A DNA stretch of 48,229 nucleotides from Hofstenia miamia (GCA_900660155.1 CABFPE010000758.1:131697-179925); one strand, 5' to 3'. Counted from the first letter of the stretch, positions 30,912 to 42,266 are shown. A program made the numbers and translations. Notes: generated from the letters alone by a model not told the origin.

Positions 30912-33230
30912 AACCACATAAAACCCCATAAACCAAATAAAGCTGAAAAAGGTGTGTAAGTCAACAAAAGATGTAACAATTTGCAAATGTGTACACTCCC
31001 CAAAATTCAACAAGAGAGATCAATGTTTAAAAAATAGTATAATATTGTATATTGAAATGTGTGTGTTTATTAATTATATTAATAACATTACATGTATAAT
31101 TTTTTAGGAAATAAAATTTCACCTTTATGCATAAATCCATGTTTGATTTTAAAGTGTAAGTCTAAATTTCATGCTTGTAAATGCTAAATAACTTTTATGC
31201 ATACCCCATGCTTACTTTTTCTATTGACTAGTTTGCTTTCATTGTGTATTATACCTGTAATATTTAAGTATGATAAATATTTTTCCTCGTTTGTAATTTC
31301 CCTGAAAATTCCATCTTTTAAATAACATGTGTTTTTATGTGTTAATAATACACTATTTACAAACATTTATACACATAGAATGGTGAATGCATCATGGGTT
31401 TACAAATTTAACAATAATTGGAGGTGATATTTATTGATGGAAAAATTGTCAACTTATATATTTTTTTAAAAACCAAACACAAAGTTTCAAATAATTTCAT
31501 TTCTTCCCAGTGTTGTATATTTCATTTTATGTTTATCACATTTTTATTTCACTTTCTTGAGTGTTTTATTACCCTGCATTAGTAAATAGGAATTATTCCA
31601 AGTATGCACATTTTTATCTTGCTTTCTCAAGTGTTTTACTAGCCCACCATTAGTAAAAAGGAATTATTCCAAGTATCCATTTTATTATTTCATGGTAGTG
31701 TGTGTTTTTACAATTATTGAATTAAGGAGGTGTTAATTTTAGCAGATGGAATTAAAATGGTACTTCCTCATGGATAATTGTTGAGTCAATCCATCATACA
31801 TTACAGAGAGAAAAGTTTTTGACATGTGGAATTAGCATTGCATGTTACTTTGCATCATAATGTAAAAAACAAGTTTAGTGGAAATGGCCATGTTGACAGC
31901 TCAGAGATTGAAGTGGGTAATAGCTTTTTGGATGCATCAACTCTGTCTTGAGGTTACTATAACAATAAAGCAAATTGGGCTAATGATTTTTCAAATTCAT
32001 CTCCATAAAGAATAAGCAGGTACATTATATACTTTTAGCTTCTTAAAAGTTTTATATGTGATAATGTTTTATTTGTTTATACACATTTTTTGTATTATCT
32101 CTATTTCCATCATATATGTCTTGATTTAAACAATTTTTTTCCATTGCATAAATTTTTAATTTTAAACATTTTACATTTGGTATTGTTTTATGCATCTATA
32201 TTCATTTTCTTTGTATTATCTCTATTTCAATCATACACAATTTGGTTAAAACAATTTTATATACAGTATTGTTTTATTCACTTATACACATTGATGTAAT
32301 ATTTCATGTTTTTCAACAAACACGTTTTTCCTTTTAAATACATTTATATATGCTAATGTTTTACCAGGTATTTTGTTTATATACATTGTTTTACCAAAAT
32401 TCAACAAAAGAGATCACTGTGTAAAAAAAGTATAATATTGTATATTGAAGCACATATGTGTATAAATTATATTAATAACATTGCATGTATATTTTTTAGG
32501 AAATGAAATTGCATCTTTATGCATAAAACCACATTTTGATTTTAATGTGTAAGTCTATATTTCACATGATTGTAAAGTTAATTTGTTTTTATACATAAAA
32601 CATGTTTTAGTCTTTCCAAAAATGTAGCTTGATTTTACTGCGTATTATAACTTTAAGTATAACAAATATTTTCCCTGTTTTGTGAAAATGAATTAAACAT
32701 ATGGAATTTTTTACAATGAAAGTATAATTTGAAAACAAAATAAAGCTTTTACATGTAATGATTTTGAATTAAACATTTGAAACAGTTGAAATGCTAGGAA
32801 TTTTCATGGATAGGAAAAATATTAGTCATTATCACAAATGCAATATAAACCCTGTGTATAATACAAAAACACATGTAAGCATGCATAACATGTTATATAG
32901 CAAGGAATATTAACAAAAATACATATAAGGAAATTAGCCATTTAAATCAGTCACTAAAGCAAAACATGTTATTGTAAACTAAATTGGCCCCAACATGTAA
33001 ATGAATCATTGTAAAAAATCAATCACCCCATATATTTCACAAAAAATGATTCAGTCTGTAAATGTCATAAATCACTAATTAAATCACCTCCTTGAAAATC
33101 CATTAGTCAGGAATAATGTCAAGTATGTGAGGCACTAATTAAACCAACTCCATGATATCTGTGATTCAGAGTGTCCAAAAAGTTATATTTGGACCAGGAG
33201 AGTGCCTTATTATAACTATTGAGAACGTGA
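30912..33230 (+). repeat. LINE leader, right arm of the palindrome
   Basis: Inverted partner of 26087-28870. It ends with CTTATTATAACTATTGAGAA, corresponding to the point where ORF1 starts in copy A, and then jumps into reverse transcriptase coding sequence. Confidence 0.8.
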
Positions 33231-33234
33231 AACC

Positions 33235-34450
33235 CAACCATTCTCAACAACGTCCATTGTGATATATATAATGAAATAAATAATTACATTGAGAAATATA
33301 ATTTACTTTGATCATTACAATTTAGATTTAGAAATAATTTATCAATAAATTATGACTTAAGTCATATTTTAGATGATTGGAAAAAACATATTGACAAAAA
33401 CCAAACTGTATTCATTTTATCTCTAGATTCATCAAACACATTCAATTCAATTGATCATAATATCCTAATAAATATATTACAACAAATATACAATTTTGAA
33501 GTATCAACAATTCATTTAATTAGATTTTATTTAAATAGCAGGCAACAATATGTAAAAATTATAAACATAACATCTCATTCAATTATAATTAACCAAGGAA
33601 TCCCACACATTTCAGTACTAGGACCCCAATTACTTAAATTATATGTAAATAACATCAAATTTGATAATAAATTTTAAAAAAAATGCATGGAGTATGCTGA
33701 TAATACTTTACTATAAAAAACCTAATACGAAGATCTACTCAGTGCATTATACTGAGCAACCTTATATTTTGTTATGAATAAAATGAAGTTAAATATTGAA
33801 AAAACAATGTTCGTTGTACTAAACAAATCAAATGATGAGAAACTAAGCTCACAAGTAAATGATAAAATCATTAAAGAAGAAAATAATATTGTATACCTAA
33901 ATATTATTTTTGATGATAAAATAATCTTTAAAGAACATATTAATATTGGAAATTGGAAAAATGGACCAAGGGATCAAAGTACTCTGTAAATTACAAAGCT
34001 TTATACCAATTAAATTGAAAACTATGATCTTGACAATCATATATTTTTCCCTCAGTGTTTATATTCATGTTTATTGACAAACTTGCCTAAAAGATCAAAA
34101 ATATGTTATAACGAATGTTGAAATGGAATTGAGCTATCATCTGTGAAAATAGCAATCAAGAAAATATCAGAACAATTTACAATCTTTTTTCAAAAACTAA
34201 AATCATTACGAATATTTTTCAAAATTAGATCAAAAGAAGAAATTTCATCACAACTACATTTTAGAACCAAGTGCTATGGAACATTTAAATCTACAAAATA
34301 ATCATGAAGGACTGTTTTGTCAATTATTGTGTAGATACATGGAACAAATTATCACTTGAAATTAATGAAGAATCTAATTTTTGAGAATTTAAGAAAAAAA
34401 ATTAAATGAAAATTATCACCAGAGAAAAAGACTTATTTGGGTATTCCAAG
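33235..34450 (+). pseudogene. LINE reverse transcriptase and C terminus, decayed
   Basis: Reading across frames and stops: YIEKYNLL, QFRFRNNLSINYDL, FILSLDSSNTFNSIDHNIL, GIPHISVLGPQLLKLYVNNI, MEYADNTLL (YADN in place of YADD), MKLNIEKTMFVV and YLNIIFDDKI. These are reverse transcriptase blocks 2 to 6 in the right order. C-terminal words lie near 34330 (the W-N-K-L-like region). The lost second Asp of the active box and numerous stops show it is dead. Confidence 0.75.
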
Positions 34451-34580
34451 AATATAATCTGTAACTAAGTAATATCAATTTGGAACTAAATGGAATTATA
34501 GGTAAACAATTTACTTTAAACCTTAAAAAATATTTTTATACTTTTTTCTAATGTACAAAAGCTTAAAATAAATAATAATT

Positions 34581-35985
34581 ATAATTACTTAAAAATTAAA
34601 CACAGCAAAAAGGCCAAGAACAAAGCACATGTAGGCAAAACTCAATATGGAATTTATGACACAAAAAATTGTTCAAGGAATTCATTTCAGGAAAGCAAAC
34701 AACAACCCAGTAATGTTTTAGATGGTATTAGAAAATGCCAATATGAGTTAAATATGGACATATATTTGACCCCATCGAAATTTTTACTACCTTAACCTGA
34801 CACGAAATATTGACTTTGATTCGAAATAATTGCTATGGATTTCTCCAATCAAATGATGTTTAACATAAATCATCTCGCTATTGGATAAATAACAAATCAT
34901 TCGTATTACTAAATTCTTGTGTCTGCCTTCACAAATCAATTGGTTTTTGAATAATCAATCTAAGCTTTGTGGCCTGATGTCATTCTCTAGACGGCATATG
35001 AGAGAATGAGGGACGAGAGATGGAGACTGCACAGGTGAAGAAAACAAATGAATAAAAAGAGAACGTTTGGCTGAAACTGAAAAGTGGTGAAAAATTTAGG
35101 CGCATCTTAGAGTAAAAAATTCTGTATTTCAATTCTTCGTGACATTCTCAATAAAAACGTGAGACCTGTTTATAGCTATGAAGTAAATTCACAAACATTA
35201 GGTCTGTCTAATATTAATGCTTAATTATAAAGCACAAGAAGCTTTATGATAGTTAAATAATGTAAACGTGCTTAATATTATTAGGAAAGTGGCTCCAGAA
35301 ATTTATTGGTCCATTTAAGAACGAATGTTTCCCAACATATTTTTTTAAATATGTGCTTTGCTTTTATTGCGTCTAGTGTCTACATTCTTAGTAAGCATAT
35401 GTCACCACATAGTAGTTTTAATGAGATGTAATTTTAGCTAGAAATATACAATTTTTAATACATGTTGTATGAACTAATAAAACAAACGGAATTTGGTATC
35501 TATCCGAGAGCCTAACAAAATTATCCATTTATAACCTCAGACGTGTATTTTGATCATAGAGTAAATGTTTGTTCTCTGGTGGAAGTTTTAATGTAAAGTT
35601 TACATGACAGCTGATAGCTGCAATTATCCAAATGTTTTATGCTTTTGCTATGAGTCATTTTAACTGTGATTAATGTATTATTCACAGACATAAATAATGT
35701 GGTTTTTAAAGAATTTCACTTGAAAATTAAAATTGGCATTCAATCAATTTCAAAAAATTCCAACAAATCGTAACATTTCAGCATTCAACTATTGTTTCAG
35801 AAATATTTTGCCATTCTAATGTTGTTACTTGTGATGAAATTAATTCTAGCAATAAAGCCAAACGTAAATTCGCAAATAATTGGTAGCAATGCCAAATTCA
35901 GTAATAGATTACCGAATAAAGACATTAATCGGCTGAAAATTCATTGCATTGATTACATTACCATAATCATGTTTCAAGAGAAAAC
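34581..35985. other. AT-rich flank without a supported gene
   Basis: No domain or repeat is recognised. The frame from 35792 only becomes meaningful where THAP-like residues begin near 35985. The 5' end of the second P element should lie in here, but no terminal repeat like that of the first P element was found. Confidence 0.4.
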
Positions 35986-36018
35986 TGGCAAAATTCCAAA
36001 ATTAAGTCTAAGTAATTT

Positions 36019-36020
<2 letters not shown>

Positions 36021-36053
<33 letters not shown>
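36021..36053. repeat. TA microsatellite inside the P pseudogene
   Basis: A TA run of about 30 bp that interrupts the THAP-domain remains. Confidence 0.85.
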
Positions 36054-36056
<3 letters not shown>

Positions 36057-36658
36057 GGAAGACACCTCCTTTTGTGAAATGCTTACCGAATTCCCGCACT
36101 TCACTTCCAAATCTGGTATTTATCTGTAGAAAACATTGGTCGTAAGAAATAAACTGCTGGATATCAAAAGGACGATACAAAATACCAAATGTACAACCTA
36201 CGATTTTTATTCATACTATTTCTTCAATCTTGTCTGCCATCTACTACAAAGAAGCGTGGCTCTGAATCTATTTCGAAATCATGTACTTTTAACGCAGATG
36301 ATATATGTAAGTTTAAAGAAATTGATAAAATTTCTAGCATTTCTGACTTGTGCTTCTGAATTGAATCCCATTTGGATGGGTATACTGTATATTCAAAGAC
36401 TGCTTGTATTCTAACTCTGCTACGATTGTATGGAGAAGGTATTACAAAAACAACATGTGCCTTCATTAATTTTTTGTTAATTACCGAAGTTCTATTTGCT
36501 ACTCATTACAAGAAATTCTAGCACAAATTGTTGTAGCCCTCTAACCGCAAAACAAAATGACGCAATCAATTACATGATAATAAAACATACTTGAAATGAA
36601 TATTGTTTTCTTTCTTAAAAAGCAATTCTAAACTCGAAATAATGTAGAATATTTTCGA

Positions 36659-36728
36659 GCGCAGGTGGTGTAGTGGTAGCATAGCAGCCTTCCAAGCTGT
36701 TGATCCGGGTTCGACTCTGACTTGCGCA
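36659..36728 (+). tRNA. tRNA-Gly (anticodon TCC)
   Basis: Acceptor stem GCGCAGG pairs with CTTGCGC (one G-T wobble). The D arm is GTGTAGTGGTAGC-like. The anticodon stem-loop GCAGC-CTTCCAA-GCTGT presents TCC, and the T loop contains GGTTCGACTC, which also serves as the B box. The A box reads TGGTGTAGTGG. A run of seven T follows within 2 bases, a polymerase III terminator. There is no encoded CCA, as in eukaryotes. The T stem is imperfect and the gene is one or two bases shorter than usual, so it may be slightly degenerate. It lies in a segment inserted in the second P element. Confidence 0.8.
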
Positions 36729-36780
36729 ATTTTTTTATTTTTTCATTTTGTCTTGCATGGTATTTTTAATTCAAATTATG

Positions 36781-36804
36781 CATATATATATATATATATA
36801 TATA
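36781..36804. repeat. AT microsatellite
   Basis: About 12 AT units, roughly 50 bp after the tRNA terminator. Confidence 0.8.
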
Positions 36805-38410
36805 ATCTATATCAAATTTAATATATATTTTGAAAAACATAATTTAAATGCGTCTATTACACACATTGCCAGAAAAAATTTGTCTTGATCCTCTTCAATA
36901 TTATATAATTTAAGGTATTTCCCTTGTTCGCCCGACTTAACTTACCTCTTAAATTCATTAAATGCAAAATTGACGTGAGAAATTCAAATGATATAGATAT
37001 GATCTTTGCATTATTTTATAGTATTAGCATTAACCAATTAGAATTGATGATGTATTTGAACATTCGCGTGTTGACATTTTCATGAAATTATATTCAATTG
37101 CATCTACTTCATTTTTCCCTTTATAAATTGACATATGGGATAAAATTTTTTGCAAAATTTTGACGGGTGAACAACTATGGCTACAAACAAATTTTTTTTT
37201 GCATTGCATAGTAAACCAATAGCGTTTAAACAATTGATGATGAGCTAGATAATCTATTAATTTTAAGATATATAAATTTGTAAAAAACCTCTTTCACTTA
37301 CAGTTAAGCATAGTGCATAATCTACGCCGCACTTTCACTAGTTATTTGCTGACGTCACATGGCACTGTTTAAATTTCTTGTAATGTAGCGGCTTCACATT
37401 CAGTTCCAAAAACATTAGGTATCTTTCTAAGAATATATCTTCTTGGTCATATTTTGAAGAAAGCACTCGTCTCCAAAGTTTATCTTACAATATTCACTAT
37501 CTAATTGATGAGGTACCTAACTTAAGTTTCAGCGAAAAGCTTGTTATGATTCAAGAACAAATTGACAAGAGTTTTACCTCTACATACTCTCCACTTTTTT
37601 GCAATTTGAACTTGAGTTCTTTGGTTACTTGAAGCAAAAAAGCTATGAACAGATTAGACAATACATGTTCTTACCTTCAACCAAAACTCTAAGGACCATT
37701 ATTAATTATCACCAGAGACAAGAAAATCATTGGTTGGTACAGCTTGAACCATAATCAGATTAGCAACACATATTCTAGATGCTAAAGATGGGAATTTATA
37801 TTGTTTGGCTTTTTTCAAGTGACTGCATTGAAATTTGTTTTGGGCATTTCAGTATGTTGAATGGAAGCAATTATTATATGGCAGTTGAGCAAGTTTATCA
37901 CTCGTTTAAACTGAGAAGTTTCATGAAACTTCATATGAAACATATTTCTTCCGATATTTCTTCTACAACAGGCGACTTGTGTGATTTACGTGAATCCAGA
38001 ATAAATAAGAAGACTTGAATAAAATTGATAATTTGGCGGAAGTGGATACATCTACAGAGATTGAATATCATATTTGCTTATATGTTGGTGGTTACACCTT
38101 AATTCACGCAAGGAATTAGATTATGTTGAAGATTCGTTTATTGAAAATCTTTCGCGAGGTGGGCTAACGTCTCAAAATGAAAATCTGTATTAGCAGTTCT
38201 ATATAGTCAGAAATTTATTCAAAGATCATCGAATTTAAAATGTAAAAAATATCTAATGCATGTGGTTTCTGTAATAACTGATACCTACTTCTTAAAATAT
38301 TCCAGTGAACACCATAGTACTTTAGTTAACACTCTATTGAAAGCAATTGCTACGTCGCCTTGTGGGAAAACTCCCGATTTTTCAAAGAAATTAGCCAAAT
38401 ATTTTTAATT

Positions 38411-38950
38411 TTTCGGCATTTTAAAGTTTTTTGTGAAATTTCGTTGAATATAAGATAATGATCACTGTTTTTTACATCATATTTGTTGAATTGTTATTAA
38501 TACTACTCTAACTAAATTACAAGATTAGCCCAGTTTGGCCTTCAATAATATTTGTAATATACTCTGTTTCCAGTCCTGTTTATTTAAGGAATACTTAGAC
38601 ACGATGTGAAAGACAGAATTACGAACAGTTCTCGTAAGCTGGTAAGACGCTTAGCACTGCAAGTAGACAGTCCGAAAAGCCAGTTGTTCATCAACTGAAG
38701 CGAATTCCAAAGTATATGTTCATTTCTGCTGATTGTTTCAGGAGTTCATTTCACCTGATTTGACAACGGCTGATTTTATTATGAAGCACATTGAAGGAAA
38801 ATGTTTTCTCCAGGAATCCACACACCCTCAGGAGCCTAACACATTGATAACCATGAACATTAAGTAAAGTACCTCCCAAACTTTGAAAATGGTCTTCTCG
38901 AACATGCACTTCCAGCTATTAGCACCCGCTTCCATATTGGAGATCTATGT
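38411..38950. other. Flank between P relic and LINE relic
   Basis: Nothing recognisable on either strand. Confidence 0.4.
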
Positions 38951-40690
38951 ATGGTCATTCCTGACATGACGATTGAGAGCTTTCTGTTATGCAAACATAC
39001 GCGCACACTCCATGCACTGTAGGTGTCTTATGCTGGCATTTGCAAGCCTTGGCACTGTTGCAAAGACCGCCCAGAAAACTCTTTTGAATCAATTCCGTGT
39101 CACGATTGATCAGACCTGCAAGTTTGTGAATTGTTTCACTACCTTTATTATCCATAAAGCATGATATAGTCAACGTGGAAAAATATTTGTAACTCCCCCA
39201 GAGTAACATCAATTAACCACTGTACATCAAGACCAACCACTTTCACCAGCACTGACTTCTCCGTGTGCTGGCCATTATCTCCAGGAACTATTGATGCTTT
39301 AGTAATTGCTAACTCAAGGGGGTGGTCACTATTTATGCTTTTACTGTGCGATATCATCCGGCTCACAAAAATTAAGCGCTTATATGCTACTATTTTGTGC
39401 AGTTGTTGGAAAGGCATAAATCTATTAACCTTGTTCTTGGTTAATCTATCCCAAAGTGAGACGCTACAAAAGACCCATTTACAGGTGTTTACAGAAGCCT
39501 CCAGTATCTCCAGCTCCCTAGCAGCTTCTGCCAACGTCTCGCCCGCATAGGTTTGTGTGGGTACCATAACGCCTCGTAAGAGAAGCTAAGTCAAATCAAT
39601 TCTGACATGCTACTCGCTGATAACGTAGGATCTTGCCAACAGCGCCATTGCACAGCTATCTTGCTTCAGAGAGGGCTGTCCTAGCAGTACCAATCATCTA
39701 GCCTAAGTTCTTATACTTTATAAGAATTCAATGTCATTTCCAAGACATGAACTCTATCAGAAGTTCTTTCCGATGTCCTTGATAACCACGTGCACTTTGT
39801 CTTTGGTACAGAGATATTAATACCTAGTGGCAATAGAACTGTAAATAGACCATCTATATAGCCTTGTATTTGTTCCTCAAACCTGCCGAAAAGACAGAGA
39901 TTATCTATCCCCATACTCGATATGCTTAAGTTCCTCTTTATCTTTAAAAAAAATTCCTTTGGGGGTTCCGCAGAGTCGCTCACAGATCAGATAATGGAAA
40001 AGGAGATTAAATATGCATGGGCCAAGGACACGTCTTTGTCGTACTCCACACTCAAGCCGAAAGCTTGCACCTCGATGTTTGCCAATAATATGTGCTATTG
40101 GTGAATCATGCAAGGACTTAACGATCTTGATTATCCGTTTTGGCACACCGTTTGCTGCTAGAAACTGCCAAATTACTTGCCTTAGAACTGAGTCAAAGGT
40201 CATTCCTGACATGACGATTGAGAGCTAGACGGTTTTCTTTCCGTAATCTAGAAGCTTTCTGGCCTTGCATCAGCACATGAATGGCCTGCACAGTAGACTA
40301 GCCTGATCTAAAACCAAATTGAGTTCGTGGGAGGGTACTTTGATTATCCAGCAATTGCTCCAGCCTTCCAGCCTGCTATATAGAATTTTTGCAAAAATTT
40401 TTTTCTGACATCTAATAGGAAGATGGTACAGTAATTGTTAGAGTCAAACATGGAACCCTTTTTTATGTAAGAAGATCACTTCTGCATCACTCCATTCCGT
40501 TAAACATCTCTCCGTACTAAATACTTGTGCAACGTCTTCTGTGAGGCGCTCAATAAGCGCACTGCCTCCATTTCTGAAAATTCCCCTCGAAGGGACCCTC
40601 CAGGTCCCGTCACTCTGACACAGCTAGTAAACTTTTGGTCACTAGAGGTTAGTGGTGCCTTGAGGTTTTCGCCTCAGCACTGTTTTGCGC
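38951..40690 (-). pseudogene. LINE reverse transcriptase and C-terminal region, minus strand
   Basis: On the minus strand, from 40640 down: RNGGSALIERLTEDVAQVF, EWSDAEVIFLHKKG, ILYSRLEG and TQFGFRSG (fingers), then 40212-39901 MTFDSVLRQVIWQFLAANG and GVRQRRVLGPCIFNLLF (palm), HIEYGD for the Y-A-D-D box, and 39983-39711 DNLCLFGRFEEQIQG, PLGINISVPKTK. The frame 39567-39148 is the post-RT region (YAGETLAEAARELEILEAS, VSLWDRLTKNKVNRFMP, YKRLIFVSRMISH), the block ending in 'W-L-G-H-V-L-R-M' of RTE/flatworm-type elements. It differs from the CR1-like copies elsewhere in the window. A hAT element has inserted at 40692-40699. Stops, frame changes and the altered active box show it is dead. Confidence 0.8.
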
Positions 40691-40810
40691 TTGGTAGACC
40701 AAAGGTGGAGTCGGGCTCAGATTTTCGAACCCAAACCGACCCAAACCCGAAACTAATTTCCAAGGTGCATTTTCAACCCGAATCTAGCCCGAAATGCACA
40801 GGTAGTGTTT

Positions 40811-41003
40811 AGAACAATAAAGTAATATTCATAAAGGAGAGAAAACAAAAACTAAATTAAATGCTAATGTTTTGCAGCTGAATACAAAAGTTCGAACAAT
40901 GAAGGAATAATGTTGAGAACAATGAAGTAATATTCATAAAAGAAAGAAAACGAAAACTAAAACAAACGCTGATGTTTCGCAGCTGAATACAAAAGTTGAA
41001 AAT
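40811..41003. repeat. 105-bp tandem duplication near the hAT left end
   Basis: GAACAAT(A/G)AAGTAATATTC... recurs 105 bases later, through TTTGCAGCTGAATACAAAAG-type sequence, with a few substitutions. Confidence 0.8.
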
Positions 41004-41234
41004 GTCAAAGTGCTGGTCCGCTGAAGCCAAGTCTGGACGTGAACGCTTCTCTGATGGTGGGTTTTCGGACCGTAGTTTGGTAACGTTTCGCATATGCTCC
41101 AGTGCAGTACCGTCGAGATCCTGAAGCAAATTATCCTTGAATTTCCGATCATCGCCTGTTTTTGTCGGCAAGAAAGCGAAATCCTTGAAGCACGGGTCCA
41201 GAAATGTCGCAAACCAGTGGTGAGCTTTGAGCAA
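40857..41234 (-). CDS. hAT transposase C-terminal part, partial
   Basis: It begins with LKAHHWFATFLDPCFKDFAFL, a typical hAT segment ('a-T-x-L-D-P-R-F-K'), and DDRKFKDNLLQDL. After about residue 75 the frame enters a 105-bp tandem duplication (40811-41003) and has no dimerisation domain. The normal C terminus seems deleted. Confidence 0.7.
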   Translation of the reverse strand: MLKAHHWFATFLDPCFKDFAFLPTKTGDDRKFKDNLLQDLDGTALEHMRNVTKLRSENPPSEKRSRPDLASADQHFDIFNFCIQLRNISVCFSFRFLSFMNITSLFSTLFLHCSNFCIQLQNISI

Positions 41235-41357
41235 ACCCCAGTATTTGGTGTCGAGTTGGCGAAAAAGATTCTATTTCAAAGCAGAAATGATCAATCCATC
41301 GTCAGTGGACTTTTCGCATAGAACAACGGCTTTGTAATAGACCAATACACCAAAGTT

Positions 41358-41632
41358 CACGGTAGGTTTTTTGCTGTACTGCAACACTTCAAAAAGTTTT
41401 CTGAATGGAGCCATGAATTTGTAAAGATCCGCATTCAGCTGCCGGCCAATTGACACGATCAAGAGAGCCTTGTCTCTGTGGGGCTCAGACAACACACGGT
41501 AGGTTTTTTGCTGTACTGCAACAATTGAAAAAGTTTTTCTGAATGGAGCCATGAATTTGTAAAGATCCGCATTCAGCTGCCGGCCAATTGACACGATCAA
41601 GAGAGCCTTGTCTCTGTGGGGCTCAGACAACA
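41358..41632 (-). repeat. 137-bp tandem duplication inside the hAT coding region
   Basis: 41358-41494 and 41495-41632 are nearly identical. On the minus strand each copy encodes SEPHRDKALLIVSIGRQL and NADLYKFMAPFRK. The few differences indicate a recent duplication by slippage or repair. Confidence 0.9.
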
Positions 41633-41934
41633 GCTGCAGTAGCTTGTCGTAGCTTTTGTAACTCCGGAATCGCCTGGCATGTTTCGGACCACATGGTTGT
41701 CCAGCACGTGTGTAGCCGGTGCGCAAAGTAGTCCAGGCGTGCAAATTCTTCTGAATGTAAGGCAGCAACAACATTGGAACCCTTGTCTGTGGTAAGTGTA
41801 GTAGATGCATCAAGAGGAATACCGTACTCCAACATAATTGCCTTCACAACTTCGCGTATTTCTGGACCAGTGTGTCGTGCTGTACCAAAGTGGCGAACGG
41901 CCAGCATGGAGTGGTGCATAACGAAATTTTCCAT
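41623..41934 (-). CDS. hAT transposase catalytic segment, partial
   Basis: It contains HFGTARHTGPEIREVVK and TTLTTDKGSNVVAALHSEEF, the second catalytic Asp block ('T-D-N-A-x-N' type), then YFAHRLHTCW (the C/S-x-A-H-x-L motif). The frame runs into a tandem duplication at 41358-41632, after which it is disrupted. Confidence 0.75.
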   Translation of the reverse strand: MENFVMHHSMLAVRHFGTARHTGPEIREVVKAIMLEYGIPLDASTTLTTDKGSNVVAALHSEEFARLDYFAHRLHTCWTTMWSETCQAIPELQKLRQATAAVV

Positions 41935-42231
41935 TCAAAACGCATGAACGTCCAAGTAGGAGCATTTCCTATGATTATCTGACCAGAGGTCCATCGTCAA
42001 ACACAACTGTTCCTGACATACGGGCTGCTTCAATTTCTCACGAATCTTCTCCTTCACACCTGCTACCTTCACTTTGCTGTGTTTGGAAATAGTCTTTCTA
42101 CCATAGAGAATGTCAGACGCATTGAACTTTCCTTCTGTCGCCGCTATATCGATCATAGCTTGGATAAGCTTGTACAAACCTTCACTTTCTAACGCATTGA
42201 ATGAGTTGTGGCCGAGATAACAGAATGCCAA
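41935..42231 (-). CDS. hAT transposase middle part, partial
   Basis: 98 codons in another frame than the BED segment: ESEGLYKLIQAMIDIAA, SDILYGRKTISKH and VCQEQLCLTMDLWSDNHRK. The last is the 'x-x-x-D-x-W-S/T-D' block with the first catalytic Asp of hAT transposases. Read-through from the BED segment is broken by a shift and a stop between 42231 and 42267. Confidence 0.75.
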   Translation of the reverse strand: MAFCYLGHNSFNALESEGLYKLIQAMIDIAATEGKFNASDILYGRKTISKHSKVKVAGVKEKIREKLKQPVCQEQLCLTMDLWSDNHRKCSYLDVHAF

Positions 42232-42266
42232 CTCAGCGTCTTTGATGTCAGATTTCTATGCTTCCG

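Larger units (their letters stand above)
30912..34580 (+). mobile_element. LINE copy B: leader joined to reverse transcriptase
   Basis: The leader (30912-33230) is directly followed by reverse transcriptase sequence, so ORF1, the endonuclease and the first reverse transcriptase blocks have been deleted. The 3' part runs to an AT-rich tail with AATAAATAATAATTAT near 34565-34580. It is arranged head to head with copy A. Confidence 0.7.
35985..38410 (+). pseudogene. Second P-element transposase, internally deleted and interrupted
   Basis: THAP-domain remains at 36060-36180 (CLPNSRTSLPNLVFICRKHW, GRYKIPNVQPTIF) match the same positions of the intact P transposase. They continue at 36240-36470 (ICKFKEIDKI, then GEGITKTTCAFINF). 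An unrelated segment (about 36540-37380) carrying a tRNA gene is inserted. The coding sequence resumes at 37390-37740 (FFGYLKQKSYEQIRQYMFLPS), then jumps to the C-terminal part at 37850-38410 (MLNGSNYYMAVEQVYHSFKL, ENLSRGGLTSQNENLY, KTPDFSKKLAKYF). The central catalytic region is missing, as in KP-like repressor elements of Drosophila. Many stops and a TA microsatellite within the THAP region show it is old. Confidence 0.75.

Noticed and set aside
26087..33230. Fold-back transposon or Polinton-like element with 2-kb terminal inverted repeats
   Set aside because: The arm ends coincide with ORF1 or coding starts of LINEs and the same end recurs next to ORF1 codons at 23125; no TSD or transposase. 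Head-to-head LINE leaders explain it better.
36659..36800. tRNA-derived SINE
   Set aside because: A T-run terminator follows the tRNA within 2 bases and no SINE body or tail is present.
39263..39550. Plus-strand frame of 95 codons
   Set aside because: It is the complement of the LINE post-RT region on the minus strand.
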